Source: JAXLYE01 sp046351595 (lineage in GTDB: Bacteria > Myxococcota_A > Polyangia > Palsa-1104 > JAEUJZ01). Taken from it: DNA of 64,000 bases. The stretch spans positions 372,001 through 436,000 of the forward strand of contig JAXLYE010000007.1 in assembly GCA_046351595.1 (NCBI GenBank). Reading direction: 5' to 3'. The notes under the pieces are model-generated. The model saw only the letters and a program-made list of their open reading frames with translations, was not told where the DNA came from and made no database searches. Shown here one piece after another: positions 34,756 to 44,605 of the stretch. The stretch's first letter is position 1. Every line of letters starts with the position of its first letter. The position numbers and the translations under genes are program-made.

Positions 34756-37722
34756 TCAGTACTGATAGCGCAGGCCGAACTGCACCCGGAAGGGCGTCTG
34801 GCGGCCGAGCGCGGTGGCGTAGCTCGAGCTGTTGCGCGCCTCGAACGCCGGCATGTACGTCGGCGCGCCGGTGGTGCTGTTGCGCGTCGCCGTCGACAGA
34901 TCGAAGGCGTTGAACAGATCGACGATCAGCGACAGGTGCTGGCGCAAAAGGCTGAAGAAGTCGTACTGCGCGCGCAGCGTCACGTCGACGACGTCGGGGC
35001 TGCGCAGCTCGCTCCAGCGGCGCACGTCGTTGGGATCCGCGCCGGGATCGACGCCACGCCAGGCGTAGCGGCCGACGTAGCCGAGCTGCGCCAGGTACAG
35101 CTTCGTCGTCGGCGCGCCGCTGACGTAGGCGAAGTTCACGCCCGCCGACAGGCCGCGGAAGGTGTAGCTGGCGTTGGCCTTGAGCTGGTGGCGGTGATCG
35201 TCCGCGAGGTAGCCGAAGAAGCGGAAGTCGCGCGGCGGGTCGTTGCGGAACGTCGACAGCTGATCGTCGAGCGTGCCGTCGAGGAACGACAGCGTATAGG
35301 CGACGAACAGCTGCCAGTTCGGAGACGGCGTGCCGGTGATCGCGAAGTCGACCGCCTGGTAGCGGCGGCGCGCGTCGGTCACCGGGCGGTAGGCCTTGAT
35401 GCTGCCGGAGCTCGGGTCGCCGAAGCCGGCGATGGCGCCGCCGTCGAGGGTGCGGCGGGCGTTGAGCTCGATGTCCTCCCACTGATCTTCGATCAGGCGG
35501 TAGGTGTACGTGACGCCGCCGATGACGTTTGGGCCGAGCTCGCGCTCGAGCGCGGCGGTGACGAAGTCGGCGTGCGGCGGGCGCAGGCTGAGCTTCGCAT
35601 TGCCGCAGGCGAGGGTGACGGAGCCGTCGGCGCAGCGGCCGCGCAGGTCGTAGCCGTCGGCGCCGCCCTCGGCGGTCACGAACCGATCGAAGCGCCCGGT
35701 GGCGCGGTTGTAGCCGAAGGTCCAGGCCCGCGGCGTCGCGTCCGCGAACGTGGCGGCGCGCAGCGAGGCGACCTCGTTCGACCGGCCGTACGCGAACTTG
35801 AGCAGCGTCTTGCCGTCGCGCAGAAGGTCGATCGACAGGCCGATGCGCGGCCCGAAGCCGAGCAGGTTCTGCACCACCTCGCCGCGCGAGTTCTCGGCGG
35901 TGCCGTAGTCCACGCGCAGGCCCGGCATCAGCGTCAGCCACGGCACCGGCTTCCACGTGTCTTGCGCGAAGAATCCAAGCGCCCAGCCGATGCGCACCTG
36001 CGCGCGCGGCGGCTCGTACAGGATGCGCTGGTAACACGGCGTCGCGCTCGAGCCCATGCGCGGCTGCGGCTGTAGCTCGACGCAGCCGAGCGGCCGCTCG
36101 GTCGAGGTGCGGTCGCGCAGGAGCACGCCGCCGTCGCCCGGCTGGTTGGTGTTGTCGGTGTACACCGAGTTGCCGGGCGTGCCGCCCAGCGCGTACTGCC
36201 GCAGCACCTGCAGCTGCGCGCCCATCTTGAACGTGTGCTGCCCGAGCCAGCCCTTCTTGCTGATGGTCAGCGTCGGGTCGAGCTGGAAGCGCAGGCGCCC
36301 GTCGCTGACGATCAGGCCGGTGTCGGCGTTGTTCCAGCCGATGGTGCTGTCGTTGTCGTTGTGCGCCGAGCTGACCAGATCCGCGAGCTGCGGCCCGTTG
36401 CTGAAGCCGAACCACTGCAGCCCGGCCTGCACGTTCCAGATGACGTGGTCGGTGATGAACCAGTCCCAGTTGAGGATGCCGAAGGCGCCGCCCTGGTTCT
36501 GGTAGTACTCGGCCTCGGGCGCGTAGGCGTTCGTCGGGCTGCCGTCGATGTTGCGGATGTTGGTGAGGAACGCCGGGTCGCCGTTGAGCGACAGATCGAT
36601 GCGGTGCCGCGCCGTCGGCGCAAACGTCAGCTTCAGGCGCGTGTACAGGTCGTGGCGCTCGAGCGGCGGGTGCTGGATGTTGAGCGGCGGGCCCGGCACC
36701 ACGGAGTTTATGCGGTAGCGATACTCCGTCGAGAAGTAGAACCACAGCTTCTGCTTGATCAGCGGGCCGCCGATGTTGAGGTTGGCCTGGTAGCTGGCGG
36801 TCGGCGGGCTGGGATCGCTCTGGTCGACCAGGCGCCCCTCGTACAGCTGCGAGCCGGCGCGCGCACCGACCGACAGCGCCTGGTGGTTGACGTAGAAGCT
36901 GCTGTCGACGGTCAGCCGGTCCGAGCCGCGCTTGGTCATCAGGTTGATGACGCCGCCGAGCGAGTTGTACTGCGCATCGACGGCCAGGAGCAAAAGGTCT
37001 ATCTGCCCGATGGCGTCGAAGTTGAAGTTGGCCGAGAAGGTGCCCTCGACCGGATCGGTGATGTCCAGCCCGTCGACGAGGTAGCGGTTGTGGCGCAGCG
37101 AGCCGCCGGCCATCACGGGGTTTGAGCCGCCGGTGACGCCGGCGACCTGCTGGACGACGTCCTGGTAGCGGCGCGGCGTCGCCAGCTTGGCCTGCTGCTC
37201 GGCGCTCAGCACCTTGCCGGTCGAGACGCGCTCGGCGTCCAGGCGCTTGCGCTCCTCGACGATGACCCGGGTTTCGGCCTCGGCCAGCTCCGCGGTCAGC
37301 GGGATCTTGAGGTCCGCGGTCTGTCCGAGCTCGAGCACGACGCGGCGCCGGGTCGGCACCAGGCCCTCGTAGGTGATCGAGAGCTCGTAGCTGCCGGGCG
37401 GGATCGGCGGGAACTCGAAGCGGCCGTCCGCGTCGCTGGTGAGCGTGCGCGGGCCGCCGATGAGGGCCTCGCTCTTGATCTGCACGCGGGCGCCGGGCAT
37501 GGGCACGTCGACGCCGCCGTCGCGCACCACCACGGTGCCGCGCAGGTGCGCGTTCTGCTCGCCGACCGCGCGGGCCGGCGACGGCAGCAGCACCGGCAGC
37601 GCCGCGCCTGCGAGCCCGACCAGCCAGAACAAGCGCGTAACGAGCGGGGTCTTGAGCGTGCGGAGCAGCGTGCCGTTCGGACACAGGTGCGGTCGTGCGC
37701 GTCGCGGAGCAGAGTTCACCAT
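34756..37722 (-). CDS. TonB-dependent receptor with N-terminal carboxypeptidase-regulatory-like domain (Oar-like)
   Basis: This 988-residue outer-membrane protein has a signal peptide (LFWLVGLAGAALPVLLPSPARA). Residues ~55-135 form a beta-sandwich of the carboxypeptidase regulatory type (HLRGTVVVRDGG ... DGRFEFPPIPPGSYEL). The plug follows, with RRYQDVVQQVAGVTGG and RHNRYLVDGLDITDP, then a long 22-stranded-barrel region ending in the aromatic-terminated RVQFGLRYQY, as expected for outer-membrane insertion. No clear TonB box could be picked out. The family imports siderophores, glycans or peptides, or in Oar-like members exports proteins. The ATG at 37722 has GAGG about ten bases upstream; the in-frame TTG at 37728 is too close to it. 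First gene of a probable operon with purF and the glycosyltransferase. Confidence 0.9.
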   Translation of the reverse strand: MVNSAPRRARPHLCPNGTLLRTLKTPLVTRLFWLVGLAGAALPVLLPSPARAVGEQNAHLRGTVVVRDGGVDVPMPGARVQIKSEALIGGPRTLTSDADGRFEFPPIPPGSYELSITYEGLVPTRRRVVLELGQTADLKIPLTAELAEAETRVIVEERKRLDAERVSTGKVLSAEQQAKLATPRRYQDVVQQVAGVTGGSNPVMAGGSLRHNRYLVDGLDITDPVEGTFSANFNFDAIGQIDLLLLAVDAQYNSLGGVINLMTKRGSDRLTVDSSFYVNHQALSVGARAGSQLYEGRLVDQSDPSPPTASYQANLNIGGPLIKQKLWFYFSTEYRYRINSVVPGPPLNIQHPPLERHDLYTRLKLTFAPTARHRIDLSLNGDPAFLTNIRNIDGSPTNAYAPEAEYYQNQGGAFGILNWDWFITDHVIWNVQAGLQWFGFSNGPQLADLVSSAHNDNDSTIGWNNADTGLIVSDGRLRFQLDPTLTISKKGWLGQHTFKMGAQLQVLRQYALGGTPGNSVYTDNTNQPGDGGVLLRDRTSTERPLGCVELQPQPRMGSSATPCYQRILYEPPRAQVRIGWALGFFAQDTWKPVPWLTLMPGLRVDYGTAENSRGEVVQNLLGFGPRIGLSIDLLRDGKTLLKFAYGRSNEVASLRAATFADATPRAWTFGYNRATGRFDRFVTAEGGADGYDLRGRCADGSVTLACGNAKLSLRPPHADFVTAALERELGPNVIGGVTYTYRLIEDQWEDIELNARRTLDGGAIAGFGDPSSGSIKAYRPVTDARRRYQAVDFAITGTPSPNWQLFVAYTLSFLDGTLDDQLSTFRNDPPRDFRFFGYLADDHRHQLKANASYTFRGLSAGVNFAYVSGAPTTKLYLAQLGYVGRYAWRGVDPGADPNDVRRWSELRSPDVVDVTLRAQYDFFSLLRQHLSLIVDLFNAFDLSTATRNSTTGAPTYMPAFEARNSSSYATALGRQTPFRVQFGLRYQY

Positions 37723-37817
37723 CGCCAAGGCGCCTCACCTCAGGGTGGGCGCACTTTATCCAGATTCGCGCGAGGGGGGAACTGCCGAGCCGGGGCGGAC
37801 GCGGCGGGCGGCAGCGG

Positions 37818-40800
37818 TCAGACCCGGACGATGATGCGGGTGTCACCGCGCGGCATGACGCGGATCTGGCCCTCGTCCTCCATGCGCTCCAGCACCGGCG
37901 CCAGGGCCTCGACGCTGACGCCGAGCTCCTCGGCGAGCTGCCAGTCCTCGATGCGGTCGCGGCTGCCGATGCGGCCGAGGATCTGCTGCGGGCTCGTGCT
38001 CTGCGCGCCGCCGAGCTGCAGCGCCGGCAGCTTGGCCTGCGTCGAGCGCCCGGACTTGGTGGACTCGGCCCGGTCGCCTTGGCGGCCGCCGGGCCCGACG
38101 ACGACCACGCCCTGATCCTGCACCGGGCGGGCCTTGGCCGCGGGCTTGCCGCTGCCCAGGTTGAGGTCGGCCTTGGCCTGCGCCAGCGCCTGCGCCAGCG
38201 GATCCTCGCCGCCGGCCATGGCCAGCCAGCCCTGCGACGGCGTGCTGGCGCTCTCGGGCAGCGGCTCGGGCGCGTTGTTCTCGGGCGGGCGCCCCGAGGT
38301 CGCGGGCAGCGGCTTGAAGGCGCCGGCCACCGCGGCGGGCTCGGACGCGGCCTTGCGCTTGGCCGAGCCCGCGGCCGCCTTGCCGCCCAGGCTCAAGTTG
38401 AGGTTGAGATCGGCCTTGGCCTGCGCCGCGGCCTGCGCCAGCGGATCGTCGGCCATCGCCAGCCAGCCCTGCGACGGCGTGGCCGCGCTCTCGGGCAGCG
38501 GCTCGGGGACGTTGACCGGCGCCACGATCCCGGTCGCCGGGATCGGCCCCTTCACCGCGACACGCAGCGGCTGCGAGTCCTTGGTCGACACCGGCGCCGG
38601 CGTGGCGCGGCCCAGGGTCCCCGGCACGGCGGACTGGCTGCTCTTGGCCGCGGCCGGCTTGGCCCGGACCGGCGTGTCCTTGTTCTCGCGCACCACCGAC
38701 GGCTTGCTGCGATCGGCCCCGGCCTGCTTGACCCCGGGGCTGCTGTCGAAGATCGGGCGGTTGTTGTCGCCGCTGATGCCGGCCTCGGCGCTCTGCAGCG
38801 CCGCGAGCAGCATCTCCTGCGACATCGCCATCGTCGGGTTGTCCTGCTCGGGGCGCGCGGGCTTGCTCGGCTCGGGCTTGGCGGCGGCTGGCTTGCTGGC
38901 GGCGGGCTTGGTCGCGGCCGCGGGCTTGCTCACCGCGACGGGCTTGCTGGCCCCGGCGGACGCGGGCCCGGAGGCCGACGCGGACGCCGACGCGCTCGGG
39001 GCCACCGCCGACATCGCCGCCCCGAGGTCCGCGCCGAGAGCGCGCTGCAGCGCATCGTCGGTCATGGACAGGGTCGGGTTGTCGTTGTCCTCGGGGCGCT
39101 TGGCGGTGACGGGCTTGAGGCCGGTGGCGACCGAGGGCTTGACCGTGACGACCGAGGGCTTGGCCTTGGCCGGTGCCGCGGCCTTGAGCCCGGCCGCCGC
39201 CGCCGCTGCGCCCAGGTCCGCGCCGAGAGCGCGCTGCAGCGCATCGTCGGTCATGGACATCGTGGGGTTGTCGTTCTCGTCGGGGCGCTTGGCGGTGACG
39301 GGCTTGAGGCCGGCGGCGACCGAGGGCTTGACCGTGACGACCGAGGGCTTGGCCTTGGCCGGTGCCGCGGCCTTGAGCCCGGCCGCCGCGACCGCCGCGC
39401 CCATGTCGGCACCGAGCGCGAGCTGCAGCGCCTCGCTCGACATCGACATCGTCGGGTTGTCGTTCTCGCTGCCTTCGCCCGGGCGCTTGGCCGCGACCGG
39501 CTTGAGGTCGGTGGCCGCCGCGGGCTTGATCGCGACCGCCGACGGCTTGCTCGCCGCCGGCTTGGCCGCGTTCGGCTTGCTTGCCGCGGGCGCGACGGCC
39601 GCCGGGCGCGAGCCCGAGGTCCGCGCCGGCTCCAGATCGGCCGAGCTGATGGCCGCCTGCAGCGCCTCGTCGGTCATGGACAGCGTCGGGTTGTCGTTGT
39701 CCTCGGGTCGCTTGGCGGCGACGGGCTTGAGCTCGGCCGCGGCGACCGGCTTGATCGCGACCACCGACGGCTTGGCCGGGGCCGGCTTGGCCGCGGCGTT
39801 GGGCTTGCTGGCCGCGGGCGCGACGGGCGCCGGGCGCGAGCCCGAGGTCCGCGCCGCCGCCGCGGGGTCCGCCGACTCGATGGCCGCCTGCAGCGCCTCG
39901 TCGGTCAGCGACATCGTCGGGTTGTCGCCGCCGTCCTTGCGCGTCGCGATCGGCTTGCCGCCGAGGGCCGGCTTCGAGCGCGACCCCGGCAGATCCTCGA
40001 TCAGCGCCTCCTGCGTCGGGCTGCTGTCGTTCAGGAAGGGCTGCAGCGGCACCACCAGGCGGCCGCTGCCCGACTTGAGCAGCGACGGCTCGGCCTTGGC
40101 CGCGGACCTTTGGCTCTGGCTCGGTCCGTCCTTGCCGGTCGCCTTGGGCCCCGACGGCGTCGTGCCGATCTGCGACGGCGCGTCCTTGCTGCGCGGCTTG
40201 CTGGCGGCGACCGGCTGGCCCGTGGCCTCGGCGCGCCGCTCCTCGAAGCGCTGCGCCAGCTTCTCCAGCGCGATCCGCGGCGTGTCGACCTCGTGCAAAA
40301 ACGACAGATCGCCCTCGACCAGCGGGTACAGCGGGCCCGGGCGCGGCAGCTCGTCGCCGAACGCAGCGTGGAGCCGCGCCTGCACCATGTCGCGCAACAG
40401 CTCCGGCGTCGGCCGCAGCAGGCGCACCAGGTGATCGATCTGCTTGAGCTGCGCCGGACCCGGCCGCGCCGGCTTGTCCTGCAGCTTCTGCCACGTCGAG
40501 GGCCGGCAGCTCAGCACCTGCAGCGCGCCGGCGCCGCTCTGCTGCACCGCCGAGATGACCTCGGCCAGCGCCTGCAGGCCCGGCTGCTTCAGCTCCTCGA
40601 CGATCTGCTCGGCCTGATCGAACAGCAGCGTCAGCGGCGCGCCGGCCGCGGCCATCAGCCGCACCAGCGACGTCAGCACGTACTTGGCCGCGGACTCGTT
40701 GTTGATGACCTGCTTGGCGCCCAGGCGCTCGCGGTCCTTGGCCTGCAGATCCTCGCCGGCCAGCCACGCCGTCACCAGCGCCCGCCGGTCGGCGTACGGG

Positions 40801-41480
40801 TACTGCACCACCACCGCGCGCGCCGTCGAGTCGATCGACATCTCCGTCGGCAGGCTGAGCAGGTACGAGCGCAGGCCGGGCTCGACCTGCGACCAGACCT
40901 TCTGCGCCTCCTCGGCGAACACCGCCAGCGGGCGCGGCCGACCGGCGTCGAGGCACAGCGGCCCCAGCGTCTTCATCAGCGCCGCCGGGCCCTGGTACGT
41001 CCCGATGCGCGCCGCGTCCAGAAGGTCGCTCGCCTGCGTGAACAGCGTCTGCCACAGAAGGACGTCGATGGGCCGCTCCAGCGGCGGCGTGCCCGGCGTC
41101 GACTCGTCGCGGCGGCACAGCGCGGCGACGAGGTGGCGGAGCGCGTGGCGGAACGGCTGCGCCAGATCGGACAGCGCCGGCAGCGGCACGCAGACCTCGA
41201 GCGGATCGCCGGGCTGGTGCTGCTGCTTCAGCCACCACAGAAGGTGGCTCTTGCCCGCGCCCGCCTCGCCGAGCAGCACCACCAGCTGCGGGTGGCCGCG
41301 GCGCGCCCGCAGGAGCCCGCGCACGAAGGCCTGGCGCGCCTCTCCGTGCAGCTCGGCCACATCGACCGCCGCGCCTTCAAGGGCGCTGATCGCGGAAGAC
41401 GACAAGGGATTGGGCATTGAAGCGAGGGCGTCGCGGAGGGAGCTCATGCGCAGTTCTGCTTCTACTGAGGGTGCGGTCAT
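37818..41480 (-). CDS. Large P-loop ATPase with NPT-motif repeats in a Lys/Ala/Pro-rich tail and C-terminal winged helix
   Basis: I recognise no named family for this 1,220-residue protein. Residues ~30-470 are a STAND/AAA-like ATPase: Walker A GEAGAGKS (71-78), Walker B LTLLFDQAE (283-291), then LSCRPSTWQKL. Residues ~516-892 are a low-complexity tail rich in Ala, Lys and Pro. It contains six copies of the motif DNPTMSMTDEALQ (variants NPTL, NPTMAM) separated by 45-75 residues. Then a second repeat, PEPLPESAxTPSQGWLAMA, occurs twice. The last ~60 residues are a winged-helix-like domain (ILGRIGSRDRIEDWQLAEEL). There are no membrane segments or signal peptide. The start at 41480 is chosen over 41447 only on length. 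It is divergent from the CocE-type hydrolase, with 59 bp between starts. Probable role: a scaffold or sensor that recruits partners through the repeated motif. Confidence 0.75.
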   Translation of the reverse strand: MTAPSVEAELRMSSLRDALASMPNPLSSSAISALEGAAVDVAELHGEARQAFVRGLLRARRGHPQLVVLLGEAGAGKSHLLWWLKQQHQPGDPLEVCVPLPALSDLAQPFRHALRHLVAALCRRDESTPGTPPLERPIDVLLWQTLFTQASDLLDAARIGTYQGPAALMKTLGPLCLDAGRPRPLAVFAEEAQKVWSQVEPGLRSYLLSLPTEMSIDSTARAVVVQYPYADRRALVTAWLAGEDLQAKDRERLGAKQVINNESAAKYVLTSLVRLMAAAGAPLTLLFDQAEQIVEELKQPGLQALAEVISAVQQSGAGALQVLSCRPSTWQKLQDKPARPGPAQLKQIDHLVRLLRPTPELLRDMVQARLHAAFGDELPRPGPLYPLVEGDLSFLHEVDTPRIALEKLAQRFEERRAEATGQPVAASKPRSKDAPSQIGTTPSGPKATGKDGPSQSQRSAAKAEPSLLKSGSGRLVVPLQPFLNDSSPTQEALIEDLPGSRSKPALGGKPIATRKDGGDNPTMSLTDEALQAAIESADPAAAARTSGSRPAPVAPAASKPNAAAKPAPAKPSVVAIKPVAAAELKPVAAKRPEDNDNPTLSMTDEALQAAISSADLEPARTSGSRPAAVAPAASKPNAAKPAASKPSAVAIKPAAATDLKPVAAKRPGEGSENDNPTMSMSSEALQLALGADMGAAVAAAGLKAAAPAKAKPSVVTVKPSVAAGLKPVTAKRPDENDNPTMSMTDDALQRALGADLGAAAAAAGLKAAAPAKAKPSVVTVKPSVATGLKPVTAKRPEDNDNPTLSMTDDALQRALGADLGAAMSAVAPSASASASASGPASAGASKPVAVSKPAAATKPAASKPAAAKPEPSKPARPEQDNPTMAMSQEMLLAALQSAEAGISGDNNRPIFDSSPGVKQAGADRSKPSVVRENKDTPVRAKPAAAKSSQSAVPGTLGRATPAPVSTKDSQPLRVAVKGPIPATGIVAPVNVPEPLPESAATPSQGWLAMADDPLAQAAAQAKADLNLNLSLGGKAAAGSAKRKAASEPAAVAGAFKPLPATSGRPPENNAPEPLPESASTPSQGWLAMAGGEDPLAQALAQAKADLNLGSGKPAAKARPVQDQGVVVVGPGGRQGDRAESTKSGRSTQAKLPALQLGGAQSTSPQQILGRIGSRDRIEDWQLAEELGVSVEALAPVLERMEDEGQIRVMPRGDTRIIVRV
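38806..39935 (-). repeat. Six-copy coding repeat around the motif DNPT(M/L)SM(T/S)xEALQ
   Basis: The motif recurs six times within the ATPase gene. Copies three and four are nearly identical over about 63 residues including the linker (GLKAAAPAKAKPSVVTVKPS), which points to recent internal duplication. The linkers are Ala/Lys/Pro-rich. Confidence 0.8.
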
Positions 41481-41539
41481 CTTATCACGCGGCGACAAGA
41501 TCCGGCCTGCTTCCCGATGGCTCTTGGTATGTTGCGCGC

Positions 41540-44017
41540 ATGCACACACCTCCGTTTGAAGCGGGCAGCGAACGTCGTTCCCTTCCGGATGCAGGGCCAC
41601 AAGCGGGCCTCCAACAGAAAGGAGGAGCGGCACCTGGCCTCCCACCGACCGGCCCGGAGGCGCGCGCGGGCGAGCCGGCGAGGCGGTCCGCAGCGACGGC
41701 AGCCAGGCGGTCCAGCCTGAGCCGGATCGGCCTGGTTGGCTTGGTGCTGGCGGCGCTGCAGGTGGGCGCGTGCAGCCCGGACGACGACACCATGACCCCG
41801 GTGATGGAAGGTCCGATGCCGCGCTTCAAGGTGCGCGAGAGCATCGAGCAGCTGCACGTCACGCACGCGGAGCCGGGCCGCAAGCTCACGGTGCGCGACG
41901 GCGCCAACCGCGAGGTCGCCAGCGGCACCGCCGACATGCTCGGCAGCCTGGTGTTCCGCGGCCTCAAGCCGGGCTCGGGCTACCTCGTGCGCATGGAGCC
42001 GCCGACCGGGGCCGCCGCCGAGGTGATGGCCGAGACCGTCGGGCCGCTGACCGTGATGTCGGTCGCGGGCAGCCGCCCCGACGTGTCGTTCTACAAGTCG
42101 CAGAAGCTCGTGCCCGGCCACGGCTACCTCAAGATGCGCGACGGCACCCAGCTGTCGGTCTACGTGACGCTGCCCGGGCCCGCGGACAAGGGGCCGTACC
42201 CGACGGTGGTCAACTACTCGGGCTACTCGCCGTCGAAGCCGGGCGGAAAGGTCGAGCAGTTCGAGGGCCTGTGCCCGCAGTACCCGGCGCTGTGCGACGT
42301 GCCCGGCGACGAGAGTGCCTTCATCGCCAGCCTCATGGGCTACGCCACCGTCGGCGTCAACCTGCGCGGCACCGGCTGCTCGGGCGGCGCCTTCGACTTC
42401 TTCGACACGCTGCAGCAGCTCGACGCCTACGACGTGATTGAGGCCGTGGCCGCGCAGGACTTCGTGCTCCACCACCGCGTCGGCACCACGGGCCTTTCGT
42501 ACCCCGGCTACAGCCAGCTGTTCATCGGCGCGCAGCAGCCGCCGTCGCTGGCCGCCATCACGCCGCTCGCCGTCATCGGCACCACCGTCGAGACGCTGGC
42601 GCCCGGCGGCATCCTCAACACCGGCTTCGCGGTCAGCTGGACGCAGAACGTCCAGAGCCGCGCCGCGCCCTACGGCCAGGGCTGGGAGAAGGCGCTGGTC
42701 GACGCCGGCGACACGGTCTGCGCCGAGAACCAGCTGTTGCACGGGCAGCTCGTCGACGTGGTGAAGCAGATCAACCAGAACCCGTACTACGTCCCCGAGC
42801 TGCTTGATCCGATCACGCCGGCGAAGTTCGCCGAGAAGATCCAGGTGCCGGTGTACATGGCGGGCGCGTGGCAGGACGAGCAGACCGGCCCGTACTTCAC
42901 GCAGCTCATGGAGCGGCTGACCAACGCCCGGCTGCGCAAGTTCGTCGTCTACAACGGCGTGCACCCCGACGGCTTCGCGCCGCACTCGCTGATCGAGTGG
43001 AAGTCGTTCCTGGATCTGTACGTCGCCAAGCGCATCCCGTCGGTGGATCCGAAGCTGCGCAGCCTGGCGTCGCTGTTGTTCCAGCAGTTCTACGGCACGC
43101 CGATCGAGCTGCCGCCCGACCGCTTCACCTGGGCCAAGACGTACGAAGAGGCGCTGGCCGCCTACGAGAAGGAGCCGGAGCTGCGCGTCGCGCTCGACGT
43201 CGGCGGCACCATGAACAAGGGCGCGCCCGAGCCGGTGGCGACGCAGCTTCTGCCCAAGTGGCCGCCCGCGGTGGCGCCGCGCCGCCTGTACCTGCGCGGC
43301 GACGGCAGCCTGCGCGACACGCCGCCCGCGGCGATGGAGGCGCCCGCGGCCTCGGCGTTCAAGCTCGACCCGGCGCAGGGGCAGCGCAGCATCGTGGCGC
43401 CGGGCGGCCGCATCTGGGATCCGCTGCCCAAGTTCGACTGGAAGCCGCTGCGCCCGGGCTACGCCAGCGCGTTCGTCAGCGAGGCGCTGACCGAGGACAC
43501 GCTGCTGCTTGGCACGGCCAGCGCCGACCTGTTCATCCAGTCGAGCGCCGACGACGCCGACCTGCAGGTGACGCTGTCCGAGGTGCGCAGCGACGGGCAG
43601 GAGATGCTGATCCAGAGCGGCTACCTGCGCGCGAGCGTGCGCAAGCTGGCGGCGAGCAGCACGCCGCTGTATCCCGAGCACACGTACCTGCGCGACGACG
43701 TGGCGCCGCTGCCGGCAGGGACCTTTACCGAGGTGCGGGTGTTGATTCCCGGCTTCGGGCACCTCCTGCGCGCGGGGTCGCGGATCCGGATGAGTGTGGA
43801 TACTCCGGGCGGGACCAAGGCGGAGTGGAAGTTCAAGCTGAAGGAGTTCCCGGGCGAGGTCACGCACCGGGTGGCGCACTCCTCCGAGAAGGCTTCCAGC
43901 TTGCTCTTGCCGGTGGTGAAGGACACGCCGGCGCCGAAGCTGCCGCTGTCGCCTTGTCCCTCTTTGCGGGGGCAGGCTTGTCGGGCCTACCAGGTCCTTG
44001 TGAACACGCCCGGCTAG
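41540..44017 (+). CDS. CocE/NonD-family hydrolase (X-Pro dipeptidyl-peptidase S15-like), lipoprotein
   Basis: This 825-residue protein has an unusually long leader before a hydrophobic segment and lipobox (LAALQVGAC, Cys78). No nearer start was found in frame. An N-terminal beta domain (~80-190) precedes an alpha/beta hydrolase. The nucleophile is Ser320 in GTTGLSYPGYSQ, the acid is the Asp in AGAWQDEQTG and the base is the His in YNGVHPDGF. Before Ser, NLRGTGCSGGAFDFF is a CocE/S15 hallmark. A C-terminal jelly-roll domain (from about residue 560) matches the X-Pro dipeptidyl-peptidase C domain. Expected activity: release of X-Pro dipeptides or hydrolysis of acyl or ester substrates on the outer surface. 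It may feed the POT transporter at 44606. Confidence 0.9.
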   Translation: MHTPPFEAGSERRSLPDAGPQAGLQQKGGAAPGLPPTGPEARAGEPARRSAATAARRSSLSRIGLVGLVLAALQVGACSPDDDTMTPVMEGPMPRFKVRESIEQLHVTHAEPGRKLTVRDGANREVASGTADMLGSLVFRGLKPGSGYLVRMEPPTGAAAEVMAETVGPLTVMSVAGSRPDVSFYKSQKLVPGHGYLKMRDGTQLSVYVTLPGPADKGPYPTVVNYSGYSPSKPGGKVEQFEGLCPQYPALCDVPGDESAFIASLMGYATVGVNLRGTGCSGGAFDFFDTLQQLDAYDVIEAVAAQDFVLHHRVGTTGLSYPGYSQLFIGAQQPPSLAAITPLAVIGTTVETLAPGGILNTGFAVSWTQNVQSRAAPYGQGWEKALVDAGDTVCAENQLLHGQLVDVVKQINQNPYYVPELLDPITPAKFAEKIQVPVYMAGAWQDEQTGPYFTQLMERLTNARLRKFVVYNGVHPDGFAPHSLIEWKSFLDLYVAKRIPSVDPKLRSLASLLFQQFYGTPIELPPDRFTWAKTYEEALAAYEKEPELRVALDVGGTMNKGAPEPVATQLLPKWPPAVAPRRLYLRGDGSLRDTPPAAMEAPAASAFKLDPAQGQRSIVAPGGRIWDPLPKFDWKPLRPGYASAFVSEALTEDTLLLGTASADLFIQSSADDADLQVTLSEVRSDGQEMLIQSGYLRASVRKLAASSTPLYPEHTYLRDDVAPLPAGTFTEVRVLIPGFGHLLRAGSRIRMSVDTPGGTKAEWKFKLKEFPGEVTHRVAHSSEKASSLLLPVVKDTPAPKLPLSPCPSLRGQACRAYQVLVNTPG

Positions 44018-44021
44018 CCGC

Positions 44022-44384
44022 TCAGTCGTCGCGGTGGACGGTGTGGGGGGAGAAGGCGGGGAGGCAGACCGCGATGTACTCGGCGCCTTCTTCGCTCGGG
44101 GTGGAGTAGCGGATCCACTCGCCGCCTCGGGTGTGGATGGCCTGGCCGGCCTGGACGTCGAGGGTGCCATCGCGGTGTTCGACGCGGAGGGTGCCGCGGA
44201 GGACGACGGTGTACTCGTCGAACTCGGGGGTCTGGCCGGGCTCCTGCCAGCCGCCGGGGCTGCGCATGTGGGCGACGCTGAGCTTGGTGTCGCCGGAGTT
44301 TACGTGGCCGATGTACTCGTCGATGAGCTTGGGCTTGTTGCCGGCGGCGGTGATGCGCGTCGACTGCTGGATGAGCTTGGGCAT
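44022..44384 (-). CDS. Small cupin-domain protein (120 residues)
   Basis: A single cupin domain is visible. DEYTVVLRGTLRVEH and AGQAIHTRGGEWIRYSTP supply the barrel strands with Glu and His as possible metal ligands. The segment before them (SVAHMRSPGGWQEPGQTPEFDEY) replaces the usual first His-X-His with a single His, so metal binding may be weak or absent. The start at MPKLIQQS (44384) is preferred; longer in-frame starts have a Pro/Arg-rich, composition-driven extension. It is convergent with the CocE-type hydrolase (4 bp apart) and its start lies 222 bp from the divergent transporter gene. Function unknown. Confidence 0.75.
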   Translation of the reverse strand: MPKLIQQSTRITAAGNKPKLIDEYIGHVNSGDTKLSVAHMRSPGGWQEPGQTPEFDEYTVVLRGTLRVEHRDGTLDVQAGQAIHTRGGEWIRYSTPSEEGAEYIAVCLPAFSPHTVHRDD

Positions 44385-44605
44385 GCAGCCGGTGTAGCGC
44401 GCGGGCGGCGGATTTGGGAAGGGGTTCGCATACGGCCGGGCGCGGCCGGGCCGCTCGACGGCGACCGAACGAAGCGCTGGCCTTGGGCGGCTGCCTCGGT
44501 GCAAAGTGCGCCCGCTGGCGCGTCGAGCCGCCTGCGCGACCCGAGCGCGGCCTCGGCGGGCCGCCCGGCTGCCCGGCCGGCTGCATCGAAGGAGCGCCGC
44601 CTGTC

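Noticed and set aside
37695..41420. Long plus-strand open frame opposite the NPT-repeat ATPase
   Set aside because: Arg/Gly/His-rich antisense composition and no motif; the minus strand carries Walker A and B.
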